A DNA stretch of 64,000 nucleotides from Pseudoalteromonas nigrifaciens (GCF_002221505.1 NZ_CP011036.1:2356001-2420000), one strand, 5' to 3'; shown: positions 19,120 through 27,684, counted from the first letter of the stretch. Made by a program: numbers and translations. The notes: generated by a model not told the origin, from the letters alone.

Positions 19120-19196
19120 TGGCGGAGTGGACGGGACTCGAACCCGCGACCCCCGGCGTGACAGGCCGGTATTCTAACCAACTGAACTACCACTCC
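19120..19196 (-). tRNA. tRNA-Asp (anticodon GTC), copy 1 (promoter-proximal)
   Basis: The 77-nt body is identical to the other copies. It is bracketed by CGAAAAT (19113-19119) and ATTTTCG (19199-19205), a 7-bp pairing. It is the first tRNA after the promoter at 19239-19267. In E. coli the single tRNA-Asp gene aspV also sits next to dnaQ. Confidence 0.98.
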
Positions 19197-19238
19197 ACAT
19201 TTTCGTTGCTGTTTGAGTCTCCCCTGACAGCGGCGTGA

Positions 19239-19267
19239 ATAATACGAACCAGCCCCTATTTCGTCAA
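19239..19267 (-). promoter_or_regulatory. Sigma-70 promoter of the tRNA-Asp array
   Basis: On the minus strand, -35 TTGACG (19262-19267) and -10 TATTAT (19239-19244) are separated by exactly 17 nt. They are followed by a GC-rich discriminator (CACGCCGC), typical of stable-RNA promoters under stringent control. It lies about 40 nt upstream of the first tRNA. Confidence 0.88.
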
Positions 19268-19294
19268 GGGCTTTTTCGCTTTTATTTAGGTTTT

Positions 19295-20665
19295 TTAGTC
19301 ATCTGTCATCGAAAGGTTTAAAATTTCACCGCTTTTGTCATTTTTTGAGCCGTTTTTAGTACTTTGCTTTTTTTCAGAATTACCAACATCGTCATTTGTT
19401 GTTGTCTTTTTATTTATAAAAGGCAGCTTCACTTTAAATTTAAGCGATTTTTTCTGTACAAAAATACGAATTGCCAGCCAACCCATTAATAAAACGCACA
19501 GATTTCCAACAATAATTAAGCTGAGTAAAACCCAATTCGCTATTTTTTCTGCTACGGGTTCACTCTCAATCATTAAATCAGGTGGAATTATGGTCGCTGG
19601 ATCAACTGCTGGTACCGCTTCTATTGGGCGTGCAATTTCAAATTTGTACGTTGGCAGCGTTGCCATAAACTCACGACCCTTTATATTTGTGCCAAAAATA
19701 GACAGCTCGACACTATATCGACCCCAACCATAATTTTTAATTGCTAACTGCCTCGTATGTTGTGCATCCGACTCTATACTAAACATTTGCTCTTCGTTAT
19801 TAGGGTAGTAAATTTTACCCTGCATAATTACGGTTTCTGGCTTAACTATTGTGTCATCTAAATTAATAGCTAAAAGGTGCTCGTTACTTTCTTGCTCTGC
19901 TAGCGTCATGTCGTAACTTACTGGGGCAGAATGTACCACAATGCTGCTTTGCACTATTCGACGTTGTAATAAGGGGGTTGCTATGTAGAGTTCGGGGATC
20001 CATTCTCCTTCGGGAAAGTCTAATTTAAACTCGCCCGTAAAAACGCCATCGTTTGGGCGTTCGTCAAACCCTCGGCCATCATCTTTAAATTCAGCGACTT
20101 CTTGAGTACTGGCTCCAAAATTAGCAGCCTCTGCACTATTAGTACTTACAAAATCAACATTTAAGGTAACGACATCTCTAAATAGATTGGCATTTATGGG
20201 AGCACCGTCATTTAAAATTTTTCCGGTGATTTTTATTGTCTCGCCTCGAAACAGCATTTCCGGTAACGGCTCTGCCTCAAGTGATACCTGGCCTAATACG
20301 ACAATGCGGCTGTCGGGTAAGATATTACCTATAACTTGCCAAGGGCCAGCCATGGGGTTGCGTATGGTAACCAAATCATAACTAAGCTCGTCATGCCAAC
20401 TTAAGTCAGGGTTTTTAACTGATTCGGTAGCAAAATATTTACTGCCATCGGGCCTTACTAAAATAACAGCCGGTGAGCCTGGTTTTCTAAAAAAAAGTAA
20501 GGTTATTTCAGCTACTTTACTATCAATACGAAAACGATTATCTAATAAAGGGATTTCATTTTGCCTCCCATCACGCTTTAGTACTTCAACTTGTTTAACG
20601 CCATATGCGCTGGTTGCAAAAAAACTAGCAGATACTAATGCGGTTACCAAATAAAAGGTTTTCAT
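19295..20665 (-). CDS. TIGR03503 family membrane-anchored periplasmic protein
   Basis: A 456-residue protein with a signal peptide (residues 1-22, cleavage near AYG/V), a large beta-rich periplasmic region, a transmembrane helix at about residues 382-405 (WVLLSLIIVGNLCVLLMGWL), and a basic, Lys/Ser/Asn-rich cytoplasmic tail. Segments such as LVRPDGSKY, MAGPWQVIGNILPDSRI and DDGRGFDERPNDGVFTGEF fit TIGR03503, a family seen in Vibrio, Shewanella and relatives, and recall VWA-associated periplasmic domains. The function is unknown. It lies 9 nt downstream of dnaQ on the same strand, so they are probably co-transcribed. Confidence 0.8.
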   Translation of the reverse strand: MKTFYLVTALVSASFFATSAYGVKQVEVLKRDGRQNEIPLLDNRFRIDSKVAEITLLFFRKPGSPAVILVRPDGSKYFATESVKNPDLSWHDELSYDLVTIRNPMAGPWQVIGNILPDSRIVVLGQVSLEAEPLPEMLFRGETIKITGKILNDGAPINANLFRDVVTLNVDFVSTNSAEAANFGASTQEVAEFKDDGRGFDERPNDGVFTGEFKLDFPEGEWIPELYIATPLLQRRIVQSSIVVHSAPVSYDMTLAEQESNEHLLAINLDDTIVKPETVIMQGKIYYPNNEEQMFSIESDAQHTRQLAIKNYGWGRYSVELSIFGTNIKGREFMATLPTYKFEIARPIEAVPAVDPATIIPPDLMIESEPVAEKIANWVLLSLIIVGNLCVLLMGWLAIRIFVQKKSLKFKVKLPFINKKTTTNDDVGNSEKKQSTKNGSKNDKSGEILNLSMTDD

Positions 20666-20674
20666 AATATGGCC

Positions 20675-21388
20675 TTAATCAGCGCGCCATATACAGTGGC
20701 CGCCTTCATTATTAACAATATCTAATCGTGCTTCGTGTGCAGCTTGTTCTGCCTCACTGGCGCTTAATACTACAAGAGGTGCTCTTTGGGCGCTTAAGCG
20801 TCGTATTCCGCCTTTTTGCTGATCGGTATCGTCATTTTTATTTTGATTCAAATTTAGCTTAACTTGTCCGCCAGTCATTGCTAGGTAAACGTCAGCTAAT
20901 ATTTCAGAATCCAGTAATGCGCCGTGCAAGGTTCGCTTAGCGTTATCTACGTCGTAACGACGGCATAGCGCATCTAGGTTGTTCTTTTGTCCTGGATGCA
21001 AGTCACGCGCCATTTTAAGCGTGTCGAGTACTTGACAGAAAGTGGCCGTTTTAGGATAGCCCTGGTTAAGCAGAGAAAATTCGTTATCCATATGGCCAAT
21101 ATCGAACGGCGCATTATGAATAACCAGTTCTGCACCCTTAATATAATCAAAAAACTCTTGAGCAATTTGATGAAACAATGGTTTATCACGTAAAAACTCA
21201 TTAGTGATACCGTGAACATCTATTGCTTCTTCTTCACTGTTGCGCTGCGGGTTAATATACACATGAAAGTTATTGCCGGTTAAGCGGCGATTTACTAATT
21301 CAACACACCCTATTTCGATAATACGATGCCCTTGTTTAGGGTCGATGCCGGTGGTTTCTGTATCTAAAACTATTTGTCTGCGTGCCAT
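20675..21388 (-). CDS. dnaQ: DNA polymerase III epsilon subunit (3'-5' proofreading exonuclease)
   Basis: The proofreading subunit of the replicase. It has 237 residues. The DEDDh exonuclease motifs are ExoI VLDTETTGID (residues 7-16), ExoII IHNAPFDIGHMDNEF, and ExoIII HGALLDSEILADVYL with the His-x4-Asp arrangement. The C-terminal tail contacts the alpha subunit in the E. coli protein. It diverges from rnhA by 68 bp, the conserved gammaproteobacterial dnaQ-rnhA pair, and TIGR03503 lies immediately downstream. Confidence 0.97.
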   Translation of the reverse strand: MARRQIVLDTETTGIDPKQGHRIIEIGCVELVNRRLTGNNFHVYINPQRNSEEEAIDVHGITNEFLRDKPLFHQIAQEFFDYIKGAELVIHNAPFDIGHMDNEFSLLNQGYPKTATFCQVLDTLKMARDLHPGQKNNLDALCRRYDVDNAKRTLHGALLDSEILADVYLAMTGGQVKLNLNQNKNDDTDQQKGGIRRLSAQRAPLVVLSASEAEQAAHEARLDIVNNEGGHCIWRAD

Positions 21389-21456
21389 ATCGAATTAATC
21401 CTGACTCTGGTATCTTTCTATAATCACTTTATTGTACATAATATCAAGGTAAAACA

Positions 21457-21921
21457 GTGGAAAAAACCGTAGAGATTTATACCGATGGTTCGTGTTTAGG
21501 TAATCCAGGCCCCGGTGGTTATGGTATATTCATGATTTATAACGAACATGAAAAAAAATTGAGTCAAGGTTATAAACTAACAACTAATAATCGCATGGAA
21601 ATGCTGGGGGCAATTGTGGCTCTGGAAGTATTAACTCGCCCATGTGTTATTAATATCACTACCGATAGCCAATATGTGAAACAAGGTATTGAGTCTTGGA
21701 TCACGAATTGGAAAAAGCGCGGCTGGTTAACCTCAGCTAAAAAACCAGTAAAAAATGTCGACTTATGGAAACGCCTCGATTTAGCGTGCGCTAAACACAC
21801 CGTAACCTGGAAATGGGTTAAAGGGCATAGCGGTCATAAATACAATGAAATTGTAGATGACTTAGCGCGCGATGCCGCTGGCAGTAAAGATTTACTCGAT
21901 GATGTAGGTTATCAACCTTAA
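21457..21921 (+). CDS. rnhA: Ribonuclease HI
   Basis: Degrades RNA in RNA-DNA hybrids. It has 154 residues. The metal-binding acidic residues are visible in [15 protein letters not shown] (Asp10), [10 protein letters not shown] (Glu48), [15 protein letters not shown] (Asp70) and the C-terminal DDLARDAA. The basic handle region and [12 protein letters not shown] are canonical. It is divergent from dnaQ and convergent with the yafS-like methyltransferase. Confidence 0.98.
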   Translation: MEKTVEIYTDGSCLGNPGPGGYGIFMIYNEHEKKLSQGYKLTTNNRMEMLGAIVALEVLTRPCVINITTDSQYVKQGIESWITNWKKRGWLTSAKKPVKNVDLWKRLDLACAKHTVTWKWVKGHSGHKYNEIVDDLARDAAGSKDLLDDVGYQP

Positions 21922-21942
21922 AGCTGATTAGCACATACCAAA

Positions 21943-22710
21943 TTACTTTTTATTTTGCTCACAATGCTTTAAGTGTTGCTTTGAGGTTTGTCTAAGGCCC
22001 CCTTCTACTGTTGTAAAGCGCGGGCGAGCATGCCACTTAGGTTTAATGGGTGTGAGCGGTGCAACACGTTTACGTGCCACCAGCATGTAAACACTGCCCA
22101 TAGGTTTTAAGTATTGTTTGGTAAAGCTACGCCAAAACGCAAAACGCGACAATCTATTACCTCGCGCCAGTGATGAGTAAATAAAGCGCTCATCACTCAC
22201 TATTTCAAATCCCAATAAATTTAGCCAATCTTTAACCCGTGCAGGGGTAAAAAAACGCCCTGTCCATGGCAGTTTCTGGCCACTAAATGGCAGTAATTGG
22301 GCAAGCCCACATAAACTAAACGGATTAAAGCCTGTTAGCACAATATACCCACCTGGAATTAAAGTGCGATGTGCTTCGCGTAAAATATGGTGAGGATCTG
22401 AGTGATACTCTAAGCAATGGCTTAAAATACATGCATCAATAGTGTGCTCATAAAATGGTAATTCGTCTATATCGGCAATAACGCCGGTGTGAGCGCCCGC
22501 TTGCGCTACGCACACTTGGTGTTTTATTAAACATTTACTGGTGTTTAGCTCGCCACTCAAACTACCTAACTTAAGCATATGGTAGCCAAACATACGGGGG
22601 AGCCACGGCGCTAATTTACGTTCAATCTCACAGCGTAAATAATCCCCATGAGGAAACTGCTGCCATGACAACGGTTTAGGTCCTTCTTGAAAACTAAGGG
22701 CTGGTTTCAT
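21943..22710 (-). CDS. yafS: SAM-dependent methyltransferase, YafS-like
   Basis: A 255-residue class I methyltransferase-fold protein. Recognisable parts are YHMLKLGSLSGEL near residue 45, ADIDELPFYEHTIDACILSH near 80, and HRTLIPGGYIVLTGFNPFSL near 115-135. The canonical glycine-rich motif I is poorly conserved, as in other YafS proteins. Its substrate is unknown. It is divergent from gloB by 53 bp and convergent with rnhA, as in E. coli, so orthology is supported by position. The C-terminus is basic. Confidence 0.85.
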   Translation of the reverse strand: MKPALSFQEGPKPLSWQQFPHGDYLRCEIERKLAPWLPRMFGYHMLKLGSLSGELNTSKCLIKHQVCVAQAGAHTGVIADIDELPFYEHTIDACILSHCLEYHSDPHHILREAHRTLIPGGYIVLTGFNPFSLCGLAQLLPFSGQKLPWTGRFFTPARVKDWLNLLGFEIVSDERFIYSSLARGNRLSRFAFWRSFTKQYLKPMGSVYMLVARKRVAPLTPIKPKWHARPRFTTVEGGLRQTSKQHLKHCEQNKK

Positions 22711-22763
22711 TTTATGAGCTCGTTATACTAGGTGTTAACTGTCACTTTATAGAGCAACGTTAC

Positions 22764-23537
22764 ATGGTGCAAGTCAAAGCAATTAAAGCCTTTTCAGATA
22801 ATTATATTTGGTGCTTAACTACAAGCAATAATACGCAAGCTTGGGTAGTCGATCCGGGCCAAGCAGAGCCAGTACTTGATTATTTGGCGCAGCATAATTT
22901 AACCTTGGCGGGTATTTTAATTACCCATCATCATTACGACCATACCGATGGCGTAGCAAAGCTGGTTAGCGAAAACCCAAATATTGCTGTATACGGCCCA
23001 ACTAACAGCCCGTTTAAGGGGATTACTCAGCAACTTACTGATGGCCAAAGTATTACAGTGCTTAATACTGCTTTTAATATTATAGCGACACCCGGGCATA
23101 CTCTAGATCATATTTGTTATGTTAATGAACAACTTGCCTTTACTGGTGATACTTTATTTAGTGGTGGTTGTGGGCGTTTATTTGAAGGCTCTGCAGAGCA
23201 AATGTGGCACTCGTTTAATAAACTGCGCGAATTACCTGCTGATTGCAAAGTTTACTGTACTCACGAATACACTCAAGCTAACCTCGCTTTTGCAACAGCC
23301 ATTGAACCGCGTAACCCAGAGCTACTTGCCTATAGTAAAAGAGTAGATGAACTGCGCAGCAAAAATGAAATTACTTTACCAAGCACTATCGGCCAAGAGC
23401 TAAAAATAAACCCCTTTATGCGCAGCGATTTACCTAACATTACTGAACTATTACCAAAAGAATTTTGCTCGGTTACAAAAAACAATGAACCTTGGGAAAA
23501 CTTTGCGGGTCTGAGAAAGTTCAAAGACCATTTTTAA
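22764..23537 (+). CDS. gloB: Hydroxyacylglutathione hydrolase (glyoxalase II)
   Basis: Hydrolyses S-lactoylglutathione to lactate and glutathione, the second step of methylglyoxal detoxification. It has 257 residues. The metallo-beta-lactamase metal motif ITHHHYDHTDG lies near residue 52, then TPGHTLDH, FTGDTLFSGGCGRLFEG and YCTHEYTQANLAFA. The C-terminal substrate-binding region ends in NPFMRSD and ENFAGLRKFKD. It diverges from yafS and precedes mltD, as in E. coli. Confidence 0.97.
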   Translation: MVQVKAIKAFSDNYIWCLTTSNNTQAWVVDPGQAEPVLDYLAQHNLTLAGILITHHHYDHTDGVAKLVSENPNIAVYGPTNSPFKGITQQLTDGQSITVLNTAFNIIATPGHTLDHICYVNEQLAFTGDTLFSGGCGRLFEGSAEQMWHSFNKLRELPADCKVYCTHEYTQANLAFATAIEPRNPELLAYSKRVDELRSKNEITLPSTIGQELKINPFMRSDLPNITELLPKEFCSVTKNNEPWENFAGLRKFKDHF

Positions 23538-23693
23538 TCCGCTAACCAATAGCCACATGTACTTTTTGTTTAGCAATCAAAAAGTTAAAATTAGCATTTG
23601 ATTATTGCTAAGTGTTTTAAAAGGTCACAAGTGGCAATGTTAGCTCATAACGGGTAGTATTCGCCGAGTTTTTTACCCCATGTATTGGTATTT

Positions 23694-25277
23694 ATGAATA
23701 AATCTCCCCTATTACTGGTTTTAGTATTAGCACTAAGCGGCTGTCAAACGTTAACAAACGTAAACACTGACTCGCAAGCCGCAACTCAAGCAAATAAGCA
23801 GCTTGGAGGCGCAAGTCCACACGATATTAGCAATGCATTAATGAGCAGCGCCAAGTATCAACACGTTAAAGATACTGACACTGAAGCACCTATTTTTGAT
23901 GATGTATGGGAGCGTATTCGTTACCAGCTTTCAATAGAGGTGCCGCAAAATCGCCCCGTAGTTACCGAGCGTAACTATTATGCAAAGCACCAATCTTATT
24001 TAAATCGTATTTCGAAGCGTGCCGAACCTTATTTGCATTTTATTGTTGAAGAAATAGAAAAACGTGAAATGCCTATCGAAATTGCACTGCTGCCTATTGT
24101 AGAGAGTGCTTTTGATCCGTTTGGTTACTCGCATCGCACAGCGTCGGGTATTTGGCAATTTATGCCACAAACCGGTGAGCGTTTCGATTTAAAGCAAAAC
24201 TGGTGGTATGACGGGCGTCGCGACATAGTACAATCAACTCGCGCTGCGCTTGATTACTTGTCGTATTTACACAAAACCCTTGAGGGCGATTGGCTCAATG
24301 CCATTGCAGCTTATAACTCGGGTGAAGGTCGCTTGTTGCGCGCGATTAAAAAGAATCGCAAAAAACACTTGCCGACCGATTTTTGGTCACTTGATTTACC
24401 TAGCGAAACCACCGCCTATGTACCAAAATTATTAGCACTGGCCGACTTGTTAAAGCGCTCAGATGACTTTAACGTGACGTGGAATCCTATTATAAATGCA
24501 CAAGTTGTTGAAGTAGTTGAAATTGGTTCGCAAATTGACTTAGCACTCGCTGCAGAAATGGCCGATATAACACTCACTGAGTTGTATAGGTTAAACCCTG
24601 GTTTTAATCGTTGGGCAACCGATCCTAATGGCCCGCATTCTTTACTATTACCGGTTGATAAAGCTGAGCAGTTTAGTCAAAAATTAGCTAATACTGATAT
24701 TAAAAACCGCTTACGCTGGCAGCAATATACGGTTGAGCGTGGCGACAGTTTATCGGTTATTGCCAAAAAGTTTACCACCAGCACCAGTGCAATCCGATCA
24801 TTAAATAAGTTAAGCTCAAATACAATTAGAGTCGGTCAGCAACTATTAGTGCCACTAACTGATGGCGCAATTAATAGCGAACATTTACCAGAGCAAATGC
24901 GCTCTGCGGCTAATAATACCAGCCGTACTAAGCTTTCGCATACGGTTAAAAGTGGTGATACGCTGTGGGATATTAGTCGTGAATACGATGTCACTATGGA
25001 TGAGCTTGCAAAGTGGAATAAGCTGAAGAAAAGCGCCACATTGCGTTTAAATCAAAAGCTAACGGTATATAAATCTGCTAATAAAGCAAAGACAGCAGCA
25101 AACACTACGCATCGTACAATTACGTATAAAGTGCGCCGTGGTGATTCGTTAGCGCGTATTGCGTCTAAGTTTAACTTAACTGTAAACGACATTATAAAGT
25201 GGAATAGTTTAGCCGGACAAAAGTATTTACAGCCGGGGCAAAAGCTTAAATTAAAAGTAGATGTTAGAAGCAGTTAA
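23694..25277 (+). CDS. mltD: Membrane-bound lytic murein transglycosylase D
   Basis: A peptidoglycan lytic transglycosylase lipoprotein of 527 residues. I place the start at ATG 23694 rather than the upstream TTG because it gives a compact signal peptide, MNKSPLLLVLVLALSGC, with lipobox LSGC. The SLT domain contains the catalytic Glu in PIVESAFDPFGYSHRTASG, then IWQFMPQTGERF and AIAAYNSGEGR. Three LysM repeats follow, starting near TVERGDSLSVIAKKF, TVKSGDTLWDISREY and KVRRGDSLARIASKF. It probably remodels cell-wall glycan strands in the periplasm. A strong terminator follows. Confidence 0.96.
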   Translation: MNKSPLLLVLVLALSGCQTLTNVNTDSQAATQANKQLGGASPHDISNALMSSAKYQHVKDTDTEAPIFDDVWERIRYQLSIEVPQNRPVVTERNYYAKHQSYLNRISKRAEPYLHFIVEEIEKREMPIEIALLPIVESAFDPFGYSHRTASGIWQFMPQTGERFDLKQNWWYDGRRDIVQSTRAALDYLSYLHKTLEGDWLNAIAAYNSGEGRLLRAIKKNRKKHLPTDFWSLDLPSETTAYVPKLLALADLLKRSDDFNVTWNPIINAQVVEVVEIGSQIDLALAAEMADITLTELYRLNPGFNRWATDPNGPHSLLLPVDKAEQFSQKLANTDIKNRLRWQQYTVERGDSLSVIAKKFTTSTSAIRSLNKLSSNTIRVGQQLLVPLTDGAINSEHLPEQMRSAANNTSRTKLSHTVKSGDTLWDISREYDVTMDELAKWNKLKKSATLRLNQKLTVYKSANKAKTAANTTHRTITYKVRRGDSLARIASKFNLTVNDIIKWNSLAGQKYLQPGQKLKLKVDVRSS

Positions 25278-25291
25278 ACTGCAACAGGTAA

Positions 25292-25318
25292 AACTAAGGC
25301 GCTTATAGCGCCTTAGTT
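25292..25318 (+). terminator. Bidirectional terminator between mltD and the kinase-like gene
   Basis: A perfect 12-bp stem (AACTAAGGCGCT / AGCGCCTTAGTT) with a 3-nt loop and T/A flanks on both sides, located between two convergent genes. Confidence 0.9.
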
Positions 25319-25321
25319 ATT

Positions 25322-26395
25322 TTAGGCTTGTGCTAATATTGCTTTAAGGGTGCTTTGTTTTGCAATAATATCTTTATAAAGCGCAAACTGATTTTGCGCC
25401 CGCTCTAAATTATGATTGGCATGTTTGATTGAAAAATAATTATCGCCATCAATATAATCTGTTAAAAATCGCAGGCCTATCATAAAGGTCATCACTTTAG
25501 CACCTAGCCAAAAGCTTTGTTTTTCTTGCTCGGTGATCAGGCCTTTTAATGGCTCTACGTAACCTTTAACTATGGCTGCAAATATTTCTTCGCGCACACC
25601 TACATTACTTAAATCGGTGGAGTCTTCTTGCTCTGGTGAGCAAAAGGTGCGTACCATATCACCAAAGTCGTAAAGCCAATACCCTGGCATACAAGTGTCT
25701 AAATCGATTACCGCTTTAGCATTATGTGATTGCTCACAAAACAGCATGTTATTTATTTTTGTATCGTTATGACAAGGCCTTACCGGTATAGATCCTGCTA
25801 ATGCTTGGAGTTCATCAATGAGTGTAAATTGCGATAAACAAAAATCAACCTCAGCTTGGCAACTAGCTAAGCGCTGCTCTGGGTCAAGACTAACTGCAGT
25901 TTTAAACGTCTGTGCACGCATGGCTAAGTTATGAAAGTCAGGGATCACATGGTGCAATTGTTCTGCATCAAAATCCTCTAGCGCCACAGCAAATTGACCA
26001 AAGGCATTCGCCGCAGTTTGCGCTTGGGTAGCATTAGTGACTACATCGTCGCTGTAACTGCCACCAATAAACTCTAGTGCTCGCCATACCCCCTGATCAC
26101 AGTTAACTAAATAGTCATTATTAATAGTCGCTACGTGGCGAATAATATCTAAGTTGTACTCACCCAATTGCTGCTTGCTAGTTAGGTGTTGCTCTATTAA
26201 ACGGGCATTTTTTACGAGTAAACCGGGCTCAGGAAACACATCAACATTGAGCTTTTGTACTACTAGCGACTTTTTAGCAGTGCTAAGTAACCATGTACTA
26301 TTGATCAGCCCACTACCGATTGGTTTGATACTGATATGCTGATTGCCTACGCCAAAACTTTCAGACAAATGAACCGCGATGGGATTTAGCTGCAT
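25322..26395 (-). CDS. APH-fold phosphotransferase, similar to N-acetylhexosamine 1-kinase
   Basis: A 357-residue kinase of the aminoglycoside-phosphotransferase fold. HNDTKINNMLF (Brenner-type catalytic loop, Asp near residue 211) and VIDLDTCMPGYWLYDFGDM (metal-binding Asp) are clear. The C-terminal GLRFLTDYIDGDNYF and HNLERAQNQFALY recall the NahK/LnpB-type N-acetylhexosamine kinases. Phosphorylation of GlcNAc/GalNAc at C1 is therefore a reasonable but unproven guess, and other small-molecule kinases share this fold. It stands alone between two hairpins, with no obvious sugar operon beside it. Confidence 0.75.
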   Translation of the reverse strand: MQLNPIAVHLSESFGVGNQHISIKPIGSGLINSTWLLSTAKKSLVVQKLNVDVFPEPGLLVKNARLIEQHLTSKQQLGEYNLDIIRHVATINNDYLVNCDQGVWRALEFIGGSYSDDVVTNATQAQTAANAFGQFAVALEDFDAEQLHHVIPDFHNLAMRAQTFKTAVSLDPEQRLASCQAEVDFCLSQFTLIDELQALAGSIPVRPCHNDTKINNMLFCEQSHNAKAVIDLDTCMPGYWLYDFGDMVRTFCSPEQEDSTDLSNVGVREEIFAAIVKGYVEPLKGLITEQEKQSFWLGAKVMTFMIGLRFLTDYIDGDNYFSIKHANHNLERAQNQFALYKDIIAKQSTLKAILAQA

Positions 26396-26431
26396 AGCTA
26401 TTTTGCTACCTAAAAATAAAATAACTCAGAT

Positions 26432-26467
26432 AATAAAGGTGAGCTTAGGGTAACACTCACCTTTATT
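26432..26467 (-). terminator. Hairpin downstream of yqcA
   Basis: A 12-bp stem (AATAAAGGTGAG / CTCACCTTTATT) 6 nt past the yqcA stop codon, with a 12-nt loop. On the minus strand it is followed by an AT-rich tract. It probably ends the yqcC-truC-yqcA transcript. Confidence 0.65.
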
Positions 26468-26472
26468 AATAA

Positions 26473-26916
26473 TTAAAGCTTACTAAGCCAATTTTTTAAC
26501 CACGGCTCGGTAACCGGCCAAGGTTCAAAGTCTTCGCAGGCATCAACTTCTAAGCGGTTACCAACAGGCTTAGCTTGTAAGTCACGTAATAATTCATCAA
26601 AGCTGCGCCCTGCACCACAAAAGGTGTCGCCGTAGCTTCTGTCGCCCATGGCAATAATTCCAAATGGCTTGTCGGTTAACATAGGAAAAGTACTATTTAA
26701 CTGATTATAAAAATCAGCCAAGTTATCAGGCACATCGCCTTGGCCGGTTGTTGAGGTGATAATTAAAATATGTGATGCACTTTGAATGTCGCTCAACACT
26801 GGCTCATTAAATACCGTAACGCCATGCCCAGCTTGCTCTATTGTTGTGGCTACTTCGTCACTTAAACGCTCTGCACCGCCATATACGCTGCCTACAAAAA
26901 TACTAATATGTGCCAT
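26473..26916 (-). CDS. yqcA: Flavodoxin-family protein YqcA
   Basis: A 147-residue short-chain flavodoxin. The FMN phosphate loop is FVGSVYGGAERL near residues 7-18. ITSTTGQGDVPDNL contributes the isoalloxazine-binding loop, and AMGDRSYGDTFCGAG the second flavin loop. It probably carries electrons in the cytoplasm; the partner is unknown. It is the last gene of yqcC-truC-yqcA, 3 nt after truC. This gene order matches E. coli and separates it from the paralogue MioC. Confidence 0.9.
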   Translation of the reverse strand: MAHISIFVGSVYGGAERLSDEVATTIEQAGHGVTVFNEPVLSDIQSASHILIITSTTGQGDVPDNLADFYNQLNSTFPMLTDKPFGIIAMGDRSYGDTFCGAGRSFDELLRDLQAKPVGNRLEVDACEDFEPWPVTEPWLKNWLSKL

Positions 26917-26919
26917 TAA

Positions 26920-27684
26920 TTAATAATCCTTTTCTTCATCTGGCCAACCTAGTTGTTTGCAAATGCTGAGCATTGCATCACCTAGTGGCGCTTTAATTGT
27001 TATTGATTCATTACTATAAGGGTGCACAAAGCTAAGCTCAGTTGCAAATAACATTAATCTGCGCAGCTCAAAATGCTCCCTAAAAAATTGATTATGCTGA
27101 TTATCACCATGGTTTACATCGCCAATGATAGGCAGTGATAAATGCTTTAAATGCCGACGAATTTGATGTTTACGCCCCGTTTTAGGAAAACATTCTACGA
27201 GGGAATAGCGCACCGTTGGGTACTTGCCAATAGGAATAGGCAAGGCTGCTTGGTGCAAGCAGTTAAACTGAGTTTGCGCTTCTTGTGGCGCTTTGTCTTG
27301 ATCGGCAAACTTATCTGCTATTTTGTCCAGCTCTTCTTTTAGTGGTTTATCTAAAAATACCGACTCGGGTGCAAAACCACGTACTAAGGCTAAATAGCGT
27401 TTACTAATAGTGCCTTCAATAAATAACTGATTCATATCGCGGGCCGCTTCTGAACTTAACGCAAACAGTAACACCCCCGATGTGGGTCTATCGAGCCTAT
27501 GTACCGGAAAAACATGCTGCCCAAGTTGATCGCGCAGCATTTGCATAGCAAACTGGGTTTCGTGCTTATCTAAAAACGAACGATGCACTAATAAGCCTGA
27601 GGGTTTATCTATGGCTACGTAGTTTTCATCCTGATACAAGATAGTCAGTTCGCCATACTCAATTGGTATTGGGCGCTCACTCAT
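26920..27684 (-). CDS. truC: tRNA pseudouridine-65 synthase
   Basis: Isomerises U65 of tRNA-Ile and tRNA-Asp to pseudouridine in E. coli. It has 254 residues, an RluA-type fold, and the catalytic Asp in VHRLDRPTSGVLLFAL near residue 60. KPSGLLVHRS and GRKHQIRRHLKHL are the other conserved motifs. It overlaps the end of yqcC by 8 nt and yqcA follows at once, so expression is coupled. tRNA-Asp, one of its substrates, is encoded seven times in this window. Confidence 0.95.
   Translation of the reverse strand: MSERPIPIEYGELTILYQDENYVAIDKPSGLLVHRSFLDKHETQFAMQMLRDQLGQHVFPVHRLDRPTSGVLLFALSSEAARDMNQLFIEGTISKRYLALVRGFAPESVFLDKPLKEELDKIADKFADQDKAPQEAQTQFNCLHQAALPIPIGKYPTVRYSLVECFPKTGRKHQIRRHLKHLSLPIIGDVNHGDNQHNQFFREHFELRRLMLFATELSFVHPYSNESITIKAPLGDAMLSICKQLGWPDEEKDY

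Larger units (their letters stand above)
18540..19205 (-). repeat. Six private inverted repeats, one around each of six tRNA-Asp genes
   Basis: Each of the six promoter-proximal tRNAs is bracketed by its own inverted repeat of 7-9 bp with 2-7 nt to the acceptor stem. The arm sequences are TGATATC, AATTTGT, GTTTAAATA, TTCTTATT, TGTAAGC and CGAAAAT, each followed across the tRNA by its exact complement. Arms differ between copies but pair within a copy. Every spacer therefore holds the arm of one tRNA followed by the arm of the next. In RNA this would extend each acceptor stem by a leader-trailer helix beyond an internal loop. Confidence 0.85.

Noticed and set aside
18419..19196. Seven regularly spaced identical repeats that superficially look like a CRISPR array
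   Set aside because: Each repeat is a complete tRNA-Asp with GTC anticodon, T-arm and encoded CCA. The spacers are short, uneven and complementary in pairs, not protospacer-like.
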